Made by a program: the position numbers and the translations under genes. A DNA stretch of 64,000 nucleotides, taken from assembly GCF_014217255.1 (NCBI RefSeq), contig NZ_CP059404.1:434001-498000 (forward strand), in the 5' to 3' direction. Shown here one piece after another: positions 9,513 through 20,172 of the stretch. A model generated the notes under the pieces. That model did no database searches and had not been told where the DNA came from. It worked only from the letters and a program-made list of their open reading frames with translations. The stretch comes from Corynebacterium incognita (GTDB lineage Bacteria > Actinomycetota > Actinomycetes > Mycobacteriales > Mycobacteriaceae). Every line of letters starts with the position of its first letter. Position 1 is the stretch's first letter.

Positions 9513-10958
9513 TTATGCCAATGCGCGTGCGGACGCAGCAAAAAGATCGCCACGCTGCGCCATGCCCGTGTACATATCCAACGATGCACCAGCCGGTGCC
9601 AAAAGCACGGTATCCCCGGCTTCGGCGTGTTGCGCTGCGTGCTTGACGACGTCGTCCATGGTCCCGGCGGGCTCCGTGCCCTCCACCACCACGACCGGCA
9701 CGTCCGCCGCGGCCGCGGCGACGGCAGCGGCGACGAGTTCGCGGTCTAGTCCAAAGGCAACGACGGCCTTGAGTTGGTGGGCATGCGCCCGCAGTTCCGG
9801 GACCACGTCTGCGCCCTTGAGCTGGCCACCGGCGATGAGCACGACGTTGTCGAGCCCGCCGAGAGCAGCGCCCATCGCGTGCGGGTTGGTGGCCTTGGAG
9901 TTGTCGATGTAGGCCACGCCATTGATATTCGCCACGACCTCGCCACGGTGGCCCGCGACCTTGTACGCGGCCAGGCCTAAGGCGATCTCCTCCGGCGTGG
10001 CGCCTGCCTGGCGGGCGATAGCCGCGGCCGCCGCGGCGTCCAAAGTCCCCGCGCGCCCCGGCGGCTCAATACCTGCGACGCTGCACAGCTGAAGGTCTTG
10101 ACCAGTGGAACGATCCACCAGCGTGGCATCGACGACCCCGACGTTGCCTGCCTCCGGGGCGGTGTCACTAAAGCGCACCACGCGCGGGGCCAAGGTGCCT
10201 GCTTGCTGCAGGCGCTCGCATTCCGCGACGACGGCGGCGTCCTCGCCCACCACCGCCACGGCTCCGGTCAAGGCCTTGGCCTTTGACGCGGCGTAGTGGC
10301 CAAAGCTGCCGTGCCAGTCTAGGTGGTCATCGGCCAAGTTGAGCAGCGCGCCCACGTCCGGGGTCAGCGTGGAGGACCAGTGCAGCTGGAAGCTGGAGAG
10401 CTCCGCAGCGAGTACGCTGATGCGCTCGGGAGATTCCAGGGCGTCGAACAGCGAGACCCCGATGTTGCCCACCGCAGCGGCCGTGTCACCGGTGCGCACC
10501 GCAGCCTGCTCCATCATGGACGCCAACATGCCCGTGGTCGTGGTCTTGCCGTTGGTGCCGGTGACCACGAGCCAAGTGCGCTGCGGGCCAAAGACCTCCG
10601 CGCGGTCGAGCCGAAAGGCCAGCTCGACGTCACCGATGACCTCGATGCCCGCGCCCTGTGCGGCCACGAGCAGTGGCGAGTCTGGGCGCCAGCCCGGCGA
10701 GGTCACTACCAGGGAGTAGTCTGCTACCCCACCGGCGATAAGTACCTCCGGATCCGCAGTGGATACTCCCAGTTCCGCCGCGACGGTCTCGCGGGCCTCG
10801 GCGCTGCCGTCGGCCACGGTGACCCGAGCCCCAAGCGAAGAAATAAAACGCGCGCAGGCCTTACCGCTTACGCCGGCACCAGCGACCAAGATGTGTCCTG
10901 AGAGCACCTGCGTTGCGGTGGCCTTATCCGCCGCAGCGACTCCAGCGTTGGGTTCCAT
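9513..10958 (-). CDS. murD: MurD, UDP-MurNAc-Ala-D-Glu ligase
   Basis: A 481-residue Mur ligase that adds D-Glu to UDP-MurNAc-L-Ala. The N-terminal dinucleotide-like fold (GHILVAGAGVSGKACA) precedes the ATP P-loop LVVTGTNGKTTTTGML and the LNLADDHLDWHG motif. The C-terminal domain has VAYIDNSKATNPHA and LIAGGQLKGAD, followed by LLAPAGASLDMY. The ATG at 10958 has a good AAGAAGGA ribosome site. It is 27 nt upstream of ftsW and downstream of mraY, the normal order. Confidence 0.97.
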   Translation of the reverse strand: MEPNAGVAAADKATATQVLSGHILVAGAGVSGKACARFISSLGARVTVADGSAEARETVAAELGVSTADPEVLIAGGVADYSLVVTSPGWRPDSPLLVAAQGAGIEVIGDVELAFRLDRAEVFGPQRTWLVVTGTNGKTTTTGMLASMMEQAAVRTGDTAAAVGNIGVSLFDALESPERISVLAAELSSFQLHWSSTLTPDVGALLNLADDHLDWHGSFGHYAASKAKALTGAVAVVGEDAAVVAECERLQQAGTLAPRVVRFSDTAPEAGNVGVVDATLVDRSTGQDLQLCSVAGIEPPGRAGTLDAAAAAAIARQAGATPEEIALGLAAYKVAGHRGEVVANINGVAYIDNSKATNPHAMGAALGGLDNVVLIAGGQLKGADVVPELRAHAHQLKAVVAFGLDRELVAAAVAAAAADVPVVVVEGTEPAGTMDDVVKHAAQHAEAGDTVLLAPAGASLDMYTGMAQRGDLFAASARALA

Positions 10959-11058
10959 GCAGTAATCCTTCTTTCACATCTGCATCGCGGCTGCAGTCGC
11001 GGTGCTTAATACATTTCAGACCGGGCTAAAAACGGAGAACGGAGAACGGACAACAGCG

Positions 11059-12168
11059 TTACAGAAGCGAGGCGTCGGTGGACATGAGCCACTCGCTGTA
11101 GAAGATAGCCGCGCCGGCCAAGGCCGCCATGGCTGAGAGCAGCCAGAAGCGAATGACCACCGTGGTTTCCGCCCAGCCACCGTTTTCAAAGTGGTGGTGG
11201 ATGGGTGCCATGCGGAAGAAGCGCTTACCGGTGGTACGAAACACAATGATCTGGATGACCACAGAGGCCGCCTCGATCACGAACAGGGCGCCGATGACAA
11301 TCATGAGCAGCTCCGTGCGGGAGGTCACGGACAGACCTGCCACCAGGCCACCGAGTGCCAGGGAGCCGGTATCGCCCATGAAGATCTTCGCCGGCGCCGC
11401 GTTCCACCACAAGAAGCCAAGGCAGGCGCCCAGACCGGCTGCGGAGAGAATCGCCAAGTCGAGCGGATCGCGCACCTGGTAGCAGCCGGCGGTCACTTCT
11501 TGCTCACAGGAGTTGCGGAACTGCCAGAAGGTCATCACCGCGTAGGTGCCCATCACCATCGCGGTCGCTCCAGCCGCGAGGCCGTCGAGCCCGTCGGTGA
11601 GGTTGACCGCGTTAGACCACGCAGCGATGAGGATGTACATGAACGCCAGGAAGATGATGATGCCAATGACGCCGCCCCCGATGGCGATATCGAAGGTGTC
11701 AATGTCGCGGAGGAAGGACAGGTGCGTGCTGGCCGGGGTGATGCCACGGTCATCCGGGAACTGCAGCACGAGAATGCCGAATGCCAGCGCCAGCGCGGCC
11801 TGCCCGATCAACTTGGCCTTCTTATTCAGACCCAGGTTGCGTTCCTTGAACAACTTAATGAAGTCATCCAAGAATCCCAGGAGGCCCAGACCCAGAGTCA
11901 GTCCCAGGACCAACAGACCCGACACGGTGAAGCCACCGCGGCCGGTGGCCATTCCCCAGATATTGACGGACGCATAGGCGACGACAATGCCGGCGATGAT
12001 GGCCAGACCACCCATCGTCGGGGTGCCCCGCTTACGCAGGTGGGATTGCGGACCGTCTTCGCGGATCTCCTGGCCCTTGCCGGAGTCCGAAAAATAGCGG
12101 ATCAGCAACGGTGTAGTGAAGATAGCTACGAGGAAGGCAACGATTCCCGCAACGATAATCTGCGTCAT
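11059..12168 (-). CDS. mraY: MraY, phospho-MurNAc-pentapeptide translocase
   Basis: A 369-residue, roughly ten-helix membrane enzyme that transfers phospho-MurNAc-pentapeptide to undecaprenyl phosphate, making lipid I. Family motifs are visible: [30 protein letters not shown] with the catalytic Asp region, [20 protein letters not shown] and [17 protein letters not shown] chose the ATG at 12168 (MTQIIVAG) over a TTG three codons upstream because TAGCTT lies 7 nt before it and no Shine-Dalgarno sequence is clear. Confidence 0.97.
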   Translation of the reverse strand: MTQIIVAGIVAFLVAIFTTPLLIRYFSDSGKGQEIREDGPQSHLRKRGTPTMGGLAIIAGIVVAYASVNIWGMATGRGGFTVSGLLVLGLTLGLGLLGFLDDFIKLFKERNLGLNKKAKLIGQAALALAFGILVLQFPDDRGITPASTHLSFLRDIDTFDIAIGGGVIGIIIFLAFMYILIAAWSNAVNLTDGLDGLAAGATAMVMGTYAVMTFWQFRNSCEQEVTAGCYQVRDPLDLAILSAAGLGACLGFLWWNAAPAKIFMGDTGSLALGGLVAGLSVTSRTELLMIVIGALFVIEAASVVIQIIVFRTTGKRFFRMAPIHHHFENGGWAETTVVIRFWLLSAMAALAGAAIFYSEWLMSTDASLL

Positions 12169-12175
12169 GTTTGTC

Positions 12176-12181
12176 AAGCTA
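12176..12181 (-). promoter_or_regulatory. Putative -10 element of a leaderless mraY transcript
   Basis: On the reverse strand TAGCTT is followed by 7 nt and the mraY ATG. It lies in the short murF-mraY gap, so it would be an internal promoter of the dcw operon. Confidence 0.3.
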
Positions 12182-12198
12182 CTTTCTAGTTCTATCCA

Positions 12199-13728
12199 CT
12201 ATTCACCGTGAAGCAAGGCGTCTGCCACCCGCCACAGCGCATCCGAATTGGAGGCTTTGAGCAGCACGACGTCCTTGGCGTCCTGGTTTACCCAGTCTTG
12301 GGCACCGGCCGGTGGCTGAGCAACGATGTCGTCCACTATGGCCGCGGCCTCATAGACATCGCGAGCAAGTTTAGTTGATACGCCATTAATTTCAGCCTTC
12401 GCCACCATGGCGCGCACGTTTTCACTATCGCCAACGGCGATGAGATGGTTAACGTTGTACTTGGCCAATTCCACGCCGACTTGTTCGTGCGAGGTCAGAG
12501 CGTCGCTACCAAGCTCCGCCATCTCGCCCAACACCGCGATGGAACGCGCATCCCTGCGCGCGGCGGTAGTAAAGGCGAGCGCGGCGACGGCCGCGCGCAT
12601 CGAGTCCGGGTTGGCATTGTAGGAATCATTGATGACCGTTAGTCCGTCCTTGCGCGTGACCACGTCCATGCGGTGGGCGGAGGCATTCGTGTGGGCATTG
12701 AGTGCCGCCGCCACCTGCTCTACCGGAATTCCGGACTCCATGGCCACGGCTACTGCTGCCAACGCGTTGGACACCTGGTGAGCACCAAAGACCTGGAGGG
12801 TCACTGGGACCGGGGCGTTGCCCGGCGTATGCAAGCTAAACGACGCCCGCGCGACATCATCGAGTTCAATATCGGTGGCGTAGTAGGACGCCCCCGAGGC
12901 AGGCGGGTTGGATGCAGAATAGGTCACCGCCCGCGCCGTGGTACGCGAGGCCATCGCGGCGACGAACGCGTCGTCGGCGTTAAGCACGGCGACGCCGCCC
13001 TCTGCGGCGTCGGGAAGCGCTTCCACGAGCTCGCCCTTGGCCTTAGCGATGTTCTCTCGGGAGCCGAACTCGCCGAGGTGCGCCGTGCCGACGTTGAGGA
13101 CCACGCCGATGGACGGGGTCGCGATCGACGCCAGGTGGCGGATGTGTCCGATGCCGCGGGCGGACATTTCCGCCACGAGGTACTTCGTGTTCTCGTCCGC
13201 ACGCAACGCGGTATAGGGGTGGCCGATCTCATTGTTGAAGGAGCCCGGGGGCGCGACGGTCTCGCCATCGGTGCGCAGAACGGTGGCCACCAGGTCCTTC
13301 GTCGACGTCTTTCCCGCCGAGCCGGTGATCCCGACGATGCTCAGGCCCTTGGCCGCCAGATTGTGGGTGACGTGGCTGGCGATCTTGCCGAGCGCTTGCA
13401 CGACCGCGGCGGCGGACCCGTCTTCGTCGTGGGCGTAGATATCAGCGTTCGCGCCGTCGCCGGTGGGCTTGCCCACGGGCTCGACGACGACGGCGGGCAC
13501 GCCCACCTCACGGGCGGCGAGCACCGCCACGGCGCCCTGTTTTACGGCGGTGGCTGCGAAGTCGTGCCCGTCCACCTTGGCGCCGGGCAGCGCGATAAAC
13601 AGCCCTCCCGGGGTAATCTTGCGGGAGTCGAATTCGGGGAAAGCGGTGACCACTGCCTCAGGGTCCGTTACGTCGGCGAGGCGGCCACCGGTGATGTCGG
13701 CCAGTTGGTTGAGGGTCAATTCAATCAT
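12199..13728 (-). CDS. murF: MurF, UDP-MurNAc-tripeptide-D-Ala-D-Ala ligase
   Basis: A 509-residue Mur ligase that adds D-Ala-D-Ala to complete the pentapeptide precursor. The N-terminal substrate domain starts with MIELTLNQLADITGGRL; the central ATPase domain has IVGITGSAGKTSTKDLV and GVVLNVGTAHLGEFG. The C-terminal domain shows NAHTNASAHRMDVV and TVINDSYNANPDSMRAA, then AVLGEMAELGSDA. The start at 13728 is 7 nt after the murE stop, so the two genes are tightly coupled. Confidence 0.97.
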   Translation of the reverse strand: MIELTLNQLADITGGRLADVTDPEAVVTAFPEFDSRKITPGGLFIALPGAKVDGHDFAATAVKQGAVAVLAAREVGVPAVVVEPVGKPTGDGANADIYAHDEDGSAAAVVQALGKIASHVTHNLAAKGLSIVGITGSAGKTSTKDLVATVLRTDGETVAPPGSFNNEIGHPYTALRADENTKYLVAEMSARGIGHIRHLASIATPSIGVVLNVGTAHLGEFGSRENIAKAKGELVEALPDAAEGGVAVLNADDAFVAAMASRTTARAVTYSASNPPASGASYYATDIELDDVARASFSLHTPGNAPVPVTLQVFGAHQVSNALAAVAVAMESGIPVEQVAAALNAHTNASAHRMDVVTRKDGLTVINDSYNANPDSMRAAVAALAFTTAARRDARSIAVLGEMAELGSDALTSHEQVGVELAKYNVNHLIAVGDSENVRAMVAKAEINGVSTKLARDVYEAAAIVDDIVAQPPAGAQDWVNQDAKDVVLLKASNSDALWRVADALLHGE

Positions 13729-13735
13729 GAGGAAC

Positions 13736-15310
13736 CTACTTTTCGCTCTCGTCCGTTGCCAGGCGTTGTTGAAGTGCGCGGGAAAGTTCTTCTCGGTCGT
13801 CGAAGTGGTGAGTCACGGTGCCTACGATCTGCCCGACCTCGTGGCCCTTGCCCACCACAATAACCGCGTCACCCGGCTGCGCCCAGGCAACCACCGCATC
13901 GATGGCAGCCGCGCGGCTGCCCTCCTCCACAATCTCCACCTGGTGGCCGGTCGCCCCGGCCTTCTCGGCGACCTCACGGGCACCGGCGATGACGGCGGCG
14001 CGAATTGCCGCGGGGTCCTCGGTGCGCGGGTTGTCATCCGTCACCACCACGTAGTCCGCGCGCTCGGCGGCCGCGGCGCCCATGATGGGGCGCTTGGAGG
14101 AGTCGCGGTCGCCGCCGGCTCCCACCACGATGCCGATGCGGCCGCCTTGCCCGGCGTTATCCAGCTGCTCACGCAAGGTGTCCAGCACCGCCGCGACGGC
14201 CGCGGGCTTGTGCGCGTAGTCCACGACGGCGATAAAGCCTTGGCCTTCGTCCACGCGCTGCATGCGTCCAGGCACCGCGACCTGCGAGAGGGCCTGGGTA
14301 AAGTCCTGCGCGTCCACGCCCACGGCCGCAACCATGGCGGTCGCCACGGCGGCGTTAGCCACATTGAAATCCCCCGGCAACGGCAGATCGAACTCCCACT
14401 CTGCGTCGCCGACGCTCAAGGCCACGCGCTGCTCGCCGGTGGGCTGAGTAGAGACCATGCGGGCGCTCACCCCTGCATTGACCGCGTGGCCGCTCCCCTT
14501 GGTGGCAACGCAAGTCGCGCCGTCGACCTCGTCGGCCAAGCGCTGGCCCCACTCGTCGTCCACACAGATAACTGCCTTGTCGGCGGCCACGGGGCCGTCG
14601 ACAAGCTTCTTCTTCGCCTGGAAATAGTCCTCCATGGTGGGATGGAAATCCAGGTGGTCTTGGGACAAGTTGGTAAATCCGCCCACCGCGAACTGAGTCC
14701 CCTGCACGCGCCCCAGCTCGAGCGCGTGGGAGGATACCTCCATGACCACGTGGCTCACGCCGGAGTCCAGCATCTGCTTGAACAGTTCCTGCAGGCGCGG
14801 TGCCTCCGGCGTAGTCAGCGAGGTCGGCACCGGTTCCCGATTGATCCGCGTACCGGTGGTACCGATGAGGCCCACGCTGTGCCCTGCGGCCAGGAGCCCT
14901 TCCTCGATGAGGTAGCTCGTGGTGGTTTTACCTGAGGTGCCGGTGACGCCGAGAACGGTCAGTTCCCGGGTGGGATGCCCATAGATTTCCGCGGCCACAT
15001 TGCCGAGTATCGCGCGAATATCTTCCACCACGATGACCGGGCGGGTCTCCCCAGCGGCTTTCAGCAGTTCGAGGCCTGCCTCATCAGTGAGGATGGCCAG
15101 CGCCGGGGTGCCGGCGGCGTAGCGTGCCCCGTGCGAGCGGGTGCCCGGCAGTGCCGCGAAGATCGAATCCTCGCGGAGCGCTGAGGAGTCCAGGCTAATG
15201 GAACCGACCGCTACGGCTCCGTGCTTATCGACGTCCTCGGTCGACGCGGCGTCGGCAAGCGCCAAGCGGCCCTGCGCCAGTTCCGCGAGGTGAGAGAGTG
15301 TAGTAGTCAT
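13736..15310 (-). CDS. murE: MurE, UDP-MurNAc-dipeptide-meso-DAP ligase
   Basis: A 524-residue Mur ligase that adds the third stem residue. The P-loop LGVTGTSGKTTTSYLI and the N-terminal SLDSSALREDSIFAALPG segment are clear. The C-terminal signature VTDDNPRTEDPAAI contains the DNPR motif that recognises meso-diaminopimelate, matching the DAP-type wall of corynebacteria. The ATG at 15310 has AAGGA upstream. It follows pbpB after about 100 nt and precedes murF. Confidence 0.97.
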   Translation of the reverse strand: MTTTLSHLAELAQGRLALADAASTEDVDKHGAVAVGSISLDSSALREDSIFAALPGTRSHGARYAAGTPALAILTDEAGLELLKAAGETRPVIVVEDIRAILGNVAAEIYGHPTRELTVLGVTGTSGKTTTSYLIEEGLLAAGHSVGLIGTTGTRINREPVPTSLTTPEAPRLQELFKQMLDSGVSHVVMEVSSHALELGRVQGTQFAVGGFTNLSQDHLDFHPTMEDYFQAKKKLVDGPVAADKAVICVDDEWGQRLADEVDGATCVATKGSGHAVNAGVSARMVSTQPTGEQRVALSVGDAEWEFDLPLPGDFNVANAAVATAMVAAVGVDAQDFTQALSQVAVPGRMQRVDEGQGFIAVVDYAHKPAAVAAVLDTLREQLDNAGQGGRIGIVVGAGGDRDSSKRPIMGAAAAERADYVVVTDDNPRTEDPAAIRAAVIAGAREVAEKAGATGHQVEIVEEGSRAAAIDAVVAWAQPGDAVIVVGKGHEVGQIVGTVTHHFDDREELSRALQQRLATDESEK

Positions 15311-15416
15311 ATCGTTCCTTATTCTCAGGTCAAGCTATTGTTCGGTGCAATCTCAAACTAATAATGCTATTCAGTTCTCAACCGTGTTCTTAAGGTGGCG
15401 CGGGGCCACGCAAGGC

Positions 15417-17471
15417 TTATTGCTTGCGCAGCACCAGCGGCTCCTTGACCGGCTGGGACGGCGGAATGTTGTCACGCGAGAGCAGCCACGAAGCGATGTC
15501 CTTGAACAACGGCGCGGTGGACTGACCGCCCTGGCCGTCGTCACCCACGCCGGACTTCGGGTCATCGAGCACGATGGCCACCACGAACCGAGGATCATCG
15601 GCTGGGGCGATGCCAGCGAAGGTAATCCAGTACTCGGAATTGGAATACGCGCCAGTCTTCTCATCGACCTTCTGCGCGGTGCCCGTCTTGCCCGAGAGTT
15701 GATAGCCCTCAATATTGTTTCCAGAGGCGGTACCGTTTTGAATCCCTGCCGGGTCATCCTGGAAGATCGCACGGAACATGTTGACCACTTCCTTGGCGGT
15801 CTTTTCGCTTACCACGCGGGTCTTCTTCGCGTCGGGGCCCTTGGTGTCCTCTGACTTGGCGGAGGTCTCCTTGTCGGAATTCTCGTCATTATCGCCCGCA
15901 TCAGTGGGGCCCGTATGCTCGCCGATGGACTTCACGATGCGCGGCTCAATGCGCTCGCCGCCATTGGCAAGTGTCTGATACACGCTGGCCATCTGTAGGG
16001 TGGTCCAGGACATACCCTGGCCGATGGGCAGGTTGGCGAAGGTGCCTCCGGACCACTGCTCCTGTGCGGGCACCAGACCCGAGGACTCGTTCGGCAGCTC
16101 CACGCCGGTGGTCTGCCCCAGGCCGAACGCCTTGAGGTACTCGTCATACTTCTTCTCCCCCAGCTTCTCCGCAAGCATCAAGGTGCCCACGTTGGAGGAC
16201 TTACCGAAGATGCCCGTGGTGGTGTACGGCTCGACGTCGTGCTGCCACGCGTCAGCGACGGTCACGCCGGCCATCTCCTTCTTGCCAGGGACCTGGTGCA
16301 CCTCGGTCGGGGTGGTCTTGCCCTCCTCGATGGCTGCCGCTGCGGTGATGATCTTGGCCACCGAGCCGGGTTCGTACGGGTGCGAGATGGAGCGGTTTTC
16401 GAAGTGCTTACCCTTCTCCAGCTGCTTCTCAATGTCTTCGTTCGGATCGATGGTCCCGGTATTGGCCATCGCGAGGATCTCGCCGGTGGCGGAGTCTAGG
16501 ACTACGGCTTCACCCGACTTCGCCTTGGAGTTAGCACGCGCCTTTTCCAGCTTCTGTTGCACGAAAGCTTGCAGATCCAGATCAAGGGTCAGCTGCACAT
16601 CCTTGCCGTCGACGGCGGGCACCACGTCGCGCAGCGAGCCGGGGATGACCTGTCCGCTCACTGCCACATCCTCGGTGGAACGACCATCAATACCGGTGAG
16701 CTTCGCATCGCCGGAGGCCTCGAAGCCGAACTGGCCCTGGCCGTCCATCGACACCTTGCCCACCACGTTCTCCGCAATGGCGCCGTTCGGGTACTGGCGA
16801 ATATCTTGGTGGTCCGCAGCGACGCCATGGTAGGTTTCCGCGATGGTCGCGGCGACATCCGGGTCCACGTTACGCACCAGCACCTCGTACTGAGTGTCTG
16901 CCTTGAGCTTGTCCATGATTTCCTTGGGCTCGACGTCCCCGGAGGCCGCACCGGAGTCCGCAATGGCCTTGGGGATTCCCTCCGCCATCTCATCCAGACG
17001 CTGCTGGACGCGCTCATCCAACTCCTTGTTGAGGGCATCGCCTTCCACCGGTTTGTCGGACATCTCAATCTCGAGCTTCTCCTGCTCCCGGAGTTCCTTG
17101 CGCAACAGCGTCGGCGACACGGTCAGCGAGCGCGCCTGCATGGTGTAAGCCAGTCGACGCCCCGACGTGTCAGTGATTTCGCCGCGGCGCGCAGGTTCGA
17201 CGTAGACCCGGGAGCGCTGCTCTTGGGCTTTGGCCGACAGCTCGTCTCCCCACACCACCTGAACGAGGAATAAACGCCCGATAAGCAAAGCGACGATGAG
17301 GAACACGATGGCTCCGGCGAACTTCAACCGGCCACGCATGACGGCGTGCTGCGTCACCGCGGTTGACCGCGGTCCGCGGGGTGCTTTCTGCGGCGACGGA
17401 GCCCGCCGACCTGCGGGTCGACGGGCTGGGGCGCTGCGCTGGTTGCGGCCACTCCGGCGCTCATTAGCCAT
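15417..17471 (-). CDS. ftsI: PbpB/FtsI, septal class B penicillin-binding protein
   Basis: A 684-residue class B transpeptidase. An Arg/Pro-rich cytoplasmic N-terminus of about 50 residues leads to one membrane anchor (FAGAIVFLIVALLIGRLFLV). The dimerisation/pedestal domain follows, then the transpeptidase domain with SVAK (active-site Ser about residue 370), SSN (about 424) and KTG (about 594, in GKTGTAQ). It cross-links septal peptidoglycan with FtsW. Residues about 505-540 are an acidic Asp/Glu/Lys/Ser insertion. There is no PASTA domain at the C-terminus. Confidence 0.96.
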   Translation of the reverse strand: MANERRSGRNQRSAPARRPAGRRAPSPQKAPRGPRSTAVTQHAVMRGRLKFAGAIVFLIVALLIGRLFLVQVVWGDELSAKAQEQRSRVYVEPARRGEITDTSGRRLAYTMQARSLTVSPTLLRKELREQEKLEIEMSDKPVEGDALNKELDERVQQRLDEMAEGIPKAIADSGAASGDVEPKEIMDKLKADTQYEVLVRNVDPDVAATIAETYHGVAADHQDIRQYPNGAIAENVVGKVSMDGQGQFGFEASGDAKLTGIDGRSTEDVAVSGQVIPGSLRDVVPAVDGKDVQLTLDLDLQAFVQQKLEKARANSKAKSGEAVVLDSATGEILAMANTGTIDPNEDIEKQLEKGKHFENRSISHPYEPGSVAKIITAAAAIEEGKTTPTEVHQVPGKKEMAGVTVADAWQHDVEPYTTTGIFGKSSNVGTLMLAEKLGEKKYDEYLKAFGLGQTTGVELPNESSGLVPAQEQWSGGTFANLPIGQGMSWTTLQMASVYQTLANGGERIEPRIVKSIGEHTGPTDAGDNDENSDKETSAKSEDTKGPDAKKTRVVSEKTAKEVVNMFRAIFQDDPAGIQNGTASGNNIEGYQLSGKTGTAQKVDEKTGAYSNSEYWITFAGIAPADDPRFVVAIVLDDPKSGVGDDGQGGQSTAPLFKDIASWLLSRDNIPPSQPVKEPLVLRKQ

Positions 17472-17553
17472 GATGGGATGGGCTCTCCTGCCGTAGTCGA
17501 ATCAGAATGTACACAATTACCCCTCATTGTTACGCGCTGCCAGCGCAAAGGGG

Positions 17554-18462
17554 CTATTCCGACACGCTTGGCGCGTAAGGAAGGTCCTGTGATTGCTCCC
17601 CCGCTCGCTGGCGGTTTGCTGAGTTATCGCCGTTACCACGGGAGGAGTTGTCGCCGCGGGAGGCGCCACTTTCTGCCGGGCGCTCGCTCGAGCCACGGTT
17701 GCTCTGCGGGATAGCAGATACCTCATCTGAGACGTCGCCGGTATCCTCCGGGTCACTCGAGGCCTTGCCCGGACGGATCGGGGCACCGTTAATGTCCACG
17801 ATGCGATCAGTCTCCGGAGTGGCCTGTCGCTTCACCTGGACCTTGCCGTCCTTACCTTCAGCAACAATGCCCGGGTTGGTGGGGACTGCCAGCCCGTTTT
17901 CGGAAGCGCGGCGCACAACATCTGCGGACGAGCGCACGTTTTCTAGGTCGCGGTTCAAGGTCTCGATCTGGTTGTCTAACTGCTTTTCCTGGCTCGCAAG
18001 GTTCTGAATCTCAAAAGTCTGAATGGTGGACTGGCCCGACAGCCACATCGCCATCACCACACCACCGATAAGCAGCGCCAAGGAAATGAAGGACAACCGC
18101 GGTAGCTTCGAGTTCGCCTGGATCGGTGCCGTACGGCGCCCACGGACGCTCACTACCTGCTTGGAGCCTAGGCGACCCCCACCGCGCCGGTCCCGACCAC
18201 CGTCCGGCCGGCCTGTTCGCCGCACAGGGCGATCGGTGCGCGACGGACGCTCCGGCGCCGACGGCGCGAAGGCGGAGGTTACCCCATCACTCACATGGCG
18301 ACGCGAAGCTCGACTTTCGGTGTGCGCCCCACGCTCCAAGAGGGCAGTGCTGGCGCTGGAATCGTGGCCGGTGGTGAAATCTCTACTTGCGCCCATGGTG
18401 CGCTGTCCCTTCGCATCGTGTTGTGGGTGTAAGCGGTCGGTGTATCGATGTGTGGTGGTCAT
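17554..18462 (-). CDS. FtsL-like bitopic divisome protein
   Basis: A 302-residue protein in the ftsL position between rsmH and pbpB. About 130 cytoplasmic residues, Arg/Gly/Ser rich and probably disordered, precede one membrane helix ([19 protein letters not shown]). A coiled-coil follows (about residues 150-200, including [19 protein letters not shown]), then a low-complexity Ser/Asn/Glu tail. The topology and location match the actinobacterial FtsL-like proteins that bridge FtsQ/FtsB and FtsW/FtsI. Sequence identity to classic FtsL is not evident. Its start overlaps the rsmH stop by 4 nt. Confidence 0.75.
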   Translation of the reverse strand: MTTTHRYTDRLHPQHDAKGQRTMGASRDFTTGHDSSASTALLERGAHTESRASRRHVSDGVTSAFAPSAPERPSRTDRPVRRTGRPDGGRDRRGGGRLGSKQVVSVRGRRTAPIQANSKLPRLSFISLALLIGGVVMAMWLSGQSTIQTFEIQNLASQEKQLDNQIETLNRDLENVRSSADVVRRASENGLAVPTNPGIVAEGKDGKVQVKRQATPETDRIVDINGAPIRPGKASSDPEDTGDVSDEVSAIPQSNRGSSERPAESGASRGDNSSRGNGDNSANRQRAGEQSQDLPYAPSVSE

Positions 18463-19469
18463 GCCGCACCCCCAGCGGGGAGAATGCGTTCAATGGCACG
18501 GACCCGGACGGAGGCCGCCCGGGAATTTTCCGCAATCTCATCCTCGCTGGCTTTCTCAGCGCCGCGAGTGACAATGGAGAATTCCGGCTCCGTCCCCGGC
18601 AGGTCCATCGGTAGGCCCGCCGGGCTTTTCGACGCCGCCAGTTCGGCAAAGGCATGCTTGACTAAACGGTCCTCCAAGCTCTGGTAGCTCATGAATACCG
18701 CGCGGCCGCCAACGGCCAACTCTCCCGTGATGACGGGAAGTACCTGCTCGATGGCCTCTAGCTCACGGTTGACCTCGATGCGCAGCGCCTGGAAAGTGCG
18801 CTTCGCCGGGTGCCCGCCGGTGCGGCGCGACGCCGCCGGGATGGTGGCATACAGCAGCTCCACCAGGCGCGCGGAGGTAGAAAAAGGCTCCTTGTCCCGC
18901 TCACGGAGAACGGCCGAGGCGATCTTGCCGGCGAATTTCTCGTCGCCGTAGGTCTTCAAGATGCGGGCTAAGTCCCCGTGCTCGTAGGTGTTGAGCACGT
19001 CCGCTGCGGTGAGTGGCTGGGAGGCGTCCATGCGCATATCGAGCGGGGCGTCCGTGCGGTAGGCAAAGCCGCGATCTACCTGGTCCAGCTGCATAGAAGA
19101 GACCCCGAGATCAAAAAGCGCGCCGGCCAGCCCGTGCTGCTGTGCCCGCGCCGCGATGGGCGAATCAGAGCCCTCGACCTCGCGCCACACGTCGTCGAAA
19201 CGTGCGTTGATAGGTAAGAATCTGTCGGCGAACGGTGCGAGCCGCTCGGTGGCTTTGGCCAGCGACGCACTATCGCGGTCCACGCCGATGATGGATACCT
19301 CAGGGAAGGTCTGGAAGAAATACTCGGTGTGTCCACCCGCACCCAGGGTGCCGTCAACGATAACGGCATTGGAGCCAAGCTTCTCGACGCCCGGGGTCAA
19401 CAGCTGAGCCATACGATCGCGCATGACGGGAACGTGGCCGTGGTTCGCCGCAATGTCGAAGTTGTCCAT
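18459..19469 (-). CDS. rsmH: RsmH (MraW), 16S rRNA m4C1402 methyltransferase
   Basis: A 336-residue SAM-dependent methyltransferase that N4-methylates C1402 of 16S rRNA. Motifs visible: [13 protein letters not shown] near the start, [15 protein letters not shown] (SAM site), [28 protein letters not shown] and [20 protein letters not shown]. The ATG at 19469 ([15 protein letters not shown]) follows a strong AAAGGGGGACAG ribosome site; the open frame upstream is not coding. It is the second gene of the dcw cluster after mraZ, with a gap of about 177 nt. Confidence 0.96.
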   Translation of the reverse strand: MDNFDIAANHGHVPVMRDRMAQLLTPGVEKLGSNAVIVDGTLGAGGHTEYFFQTFPEVSIIGVDRDSASLAKATERLAPFADRFLPINARFDDVWREVEGSDSPIAARAQQHGLAGALFDLGVSSMQLDQVDRGFAYRTDAPLDMRMDASQPLTAADVLNTYEHGDLARILKTYGDEKFAGKIASAVLRERDKEPFSTSARLVELLYATIPAASRRTGGHPAKRTFQALRIEVNRELEAIEQVLPVITGELAVGGRAVFMSYQSLEDRLVKHAFAELAASKSPAGLPMDLPGTEPEFSIVTRGAEKASEDEIAENSRAASVRVRAIERILPAGGAA

Positions 19470-19646
19470 CTGTCCCCCTTTCCCGAAGTAGCTGCTTTCA
19501 TCCCAGTGACGCCAAGAGTGCGTATAGGGCTCCGTCCGAAACCGCTTCTGATGTCGGGGAAGTACACCAGCGCGCGGTCTCGAACGAAGTCCGTACACAC
19601 ACTCTCTAGTTCTTTATTCACACGACGGGCCCTGTGGTGCGACGGC

Positions 19647-20081
19647 TTATAACAGCCCCGCGAGAACGTCGTCTGCATCGGCCGCCGAGTAGGCGTCCTC
19701 TGTCTCGTTCTGGTACGCGGTCCAGGATTCTGCATCCCAGATCTCAAGAAAATCCACCGAACCAATGACTACGCATTCCTTGGAAAGGTTGGCGTACTCG
19801 CGGTGTGCAGCCGACAGCGTGATGCGCCCGTTTCCGTCTGGCCTTTGCTCATCCGCACTGGCAGCCAGGTTGCGGATGAAGGCGCGAGCCTTCGGGTTGG
19901 TGCGCGAGACCGCAGCCGCCTTACGTGCACGTTCTGCGAACTCTTCACGCGGATAGACCGCTAAGGAGTGGTCCTGCCCTTTGGTCACCATCAATCCCCC
20001 GGCCAGTTCATCCCTGAACTTCGCAGGCAACGTCAGGCGGCCTTTGTCGTCGAGCTTCGGAGTGTAGGTTCCGAGAAACAT
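19647..20081 (-). CDS. mraZ: MraZ, transcriptional regulator of the dcw cluster
   Basis: A 144-residue MraZ with two AbrB-like half-domains: [23 protein letters not shown] at the N-terminus and the second repeat around [16 protein letters not shown]. MraZ forms oligomeric rings that bind arrays of TGGGN repeats. The ribosome site AAGGAAAGGGG is strong. The promoter region contains a three-repeat TGGGN array at 20173-20197, consistent with autoregulation. It heads the dcw transcription direction. Confidence 0.96.
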   Translation of the reverse strand: MFLGTYTPKLDDKGRLTLPAKFRDELAGGLMVTKGQDHSLAVYPREEFAERARKAAAVSRTNPKARAFIRNLAASADEQRPDGNGRITLSAAHREYANLSKECVVIGSVDFLEIWDAESWTAYQNETEDAYSAADADDVLAGLL

Positions 20082-20172
20082 CCCGGCGAACCCCTTTCCT
20101 TAACTCGATTCCACGGGCGTGTGAATTGTCCTTGCGATACAGAAGCGATCAGATCACCTCTCCACCGCTACG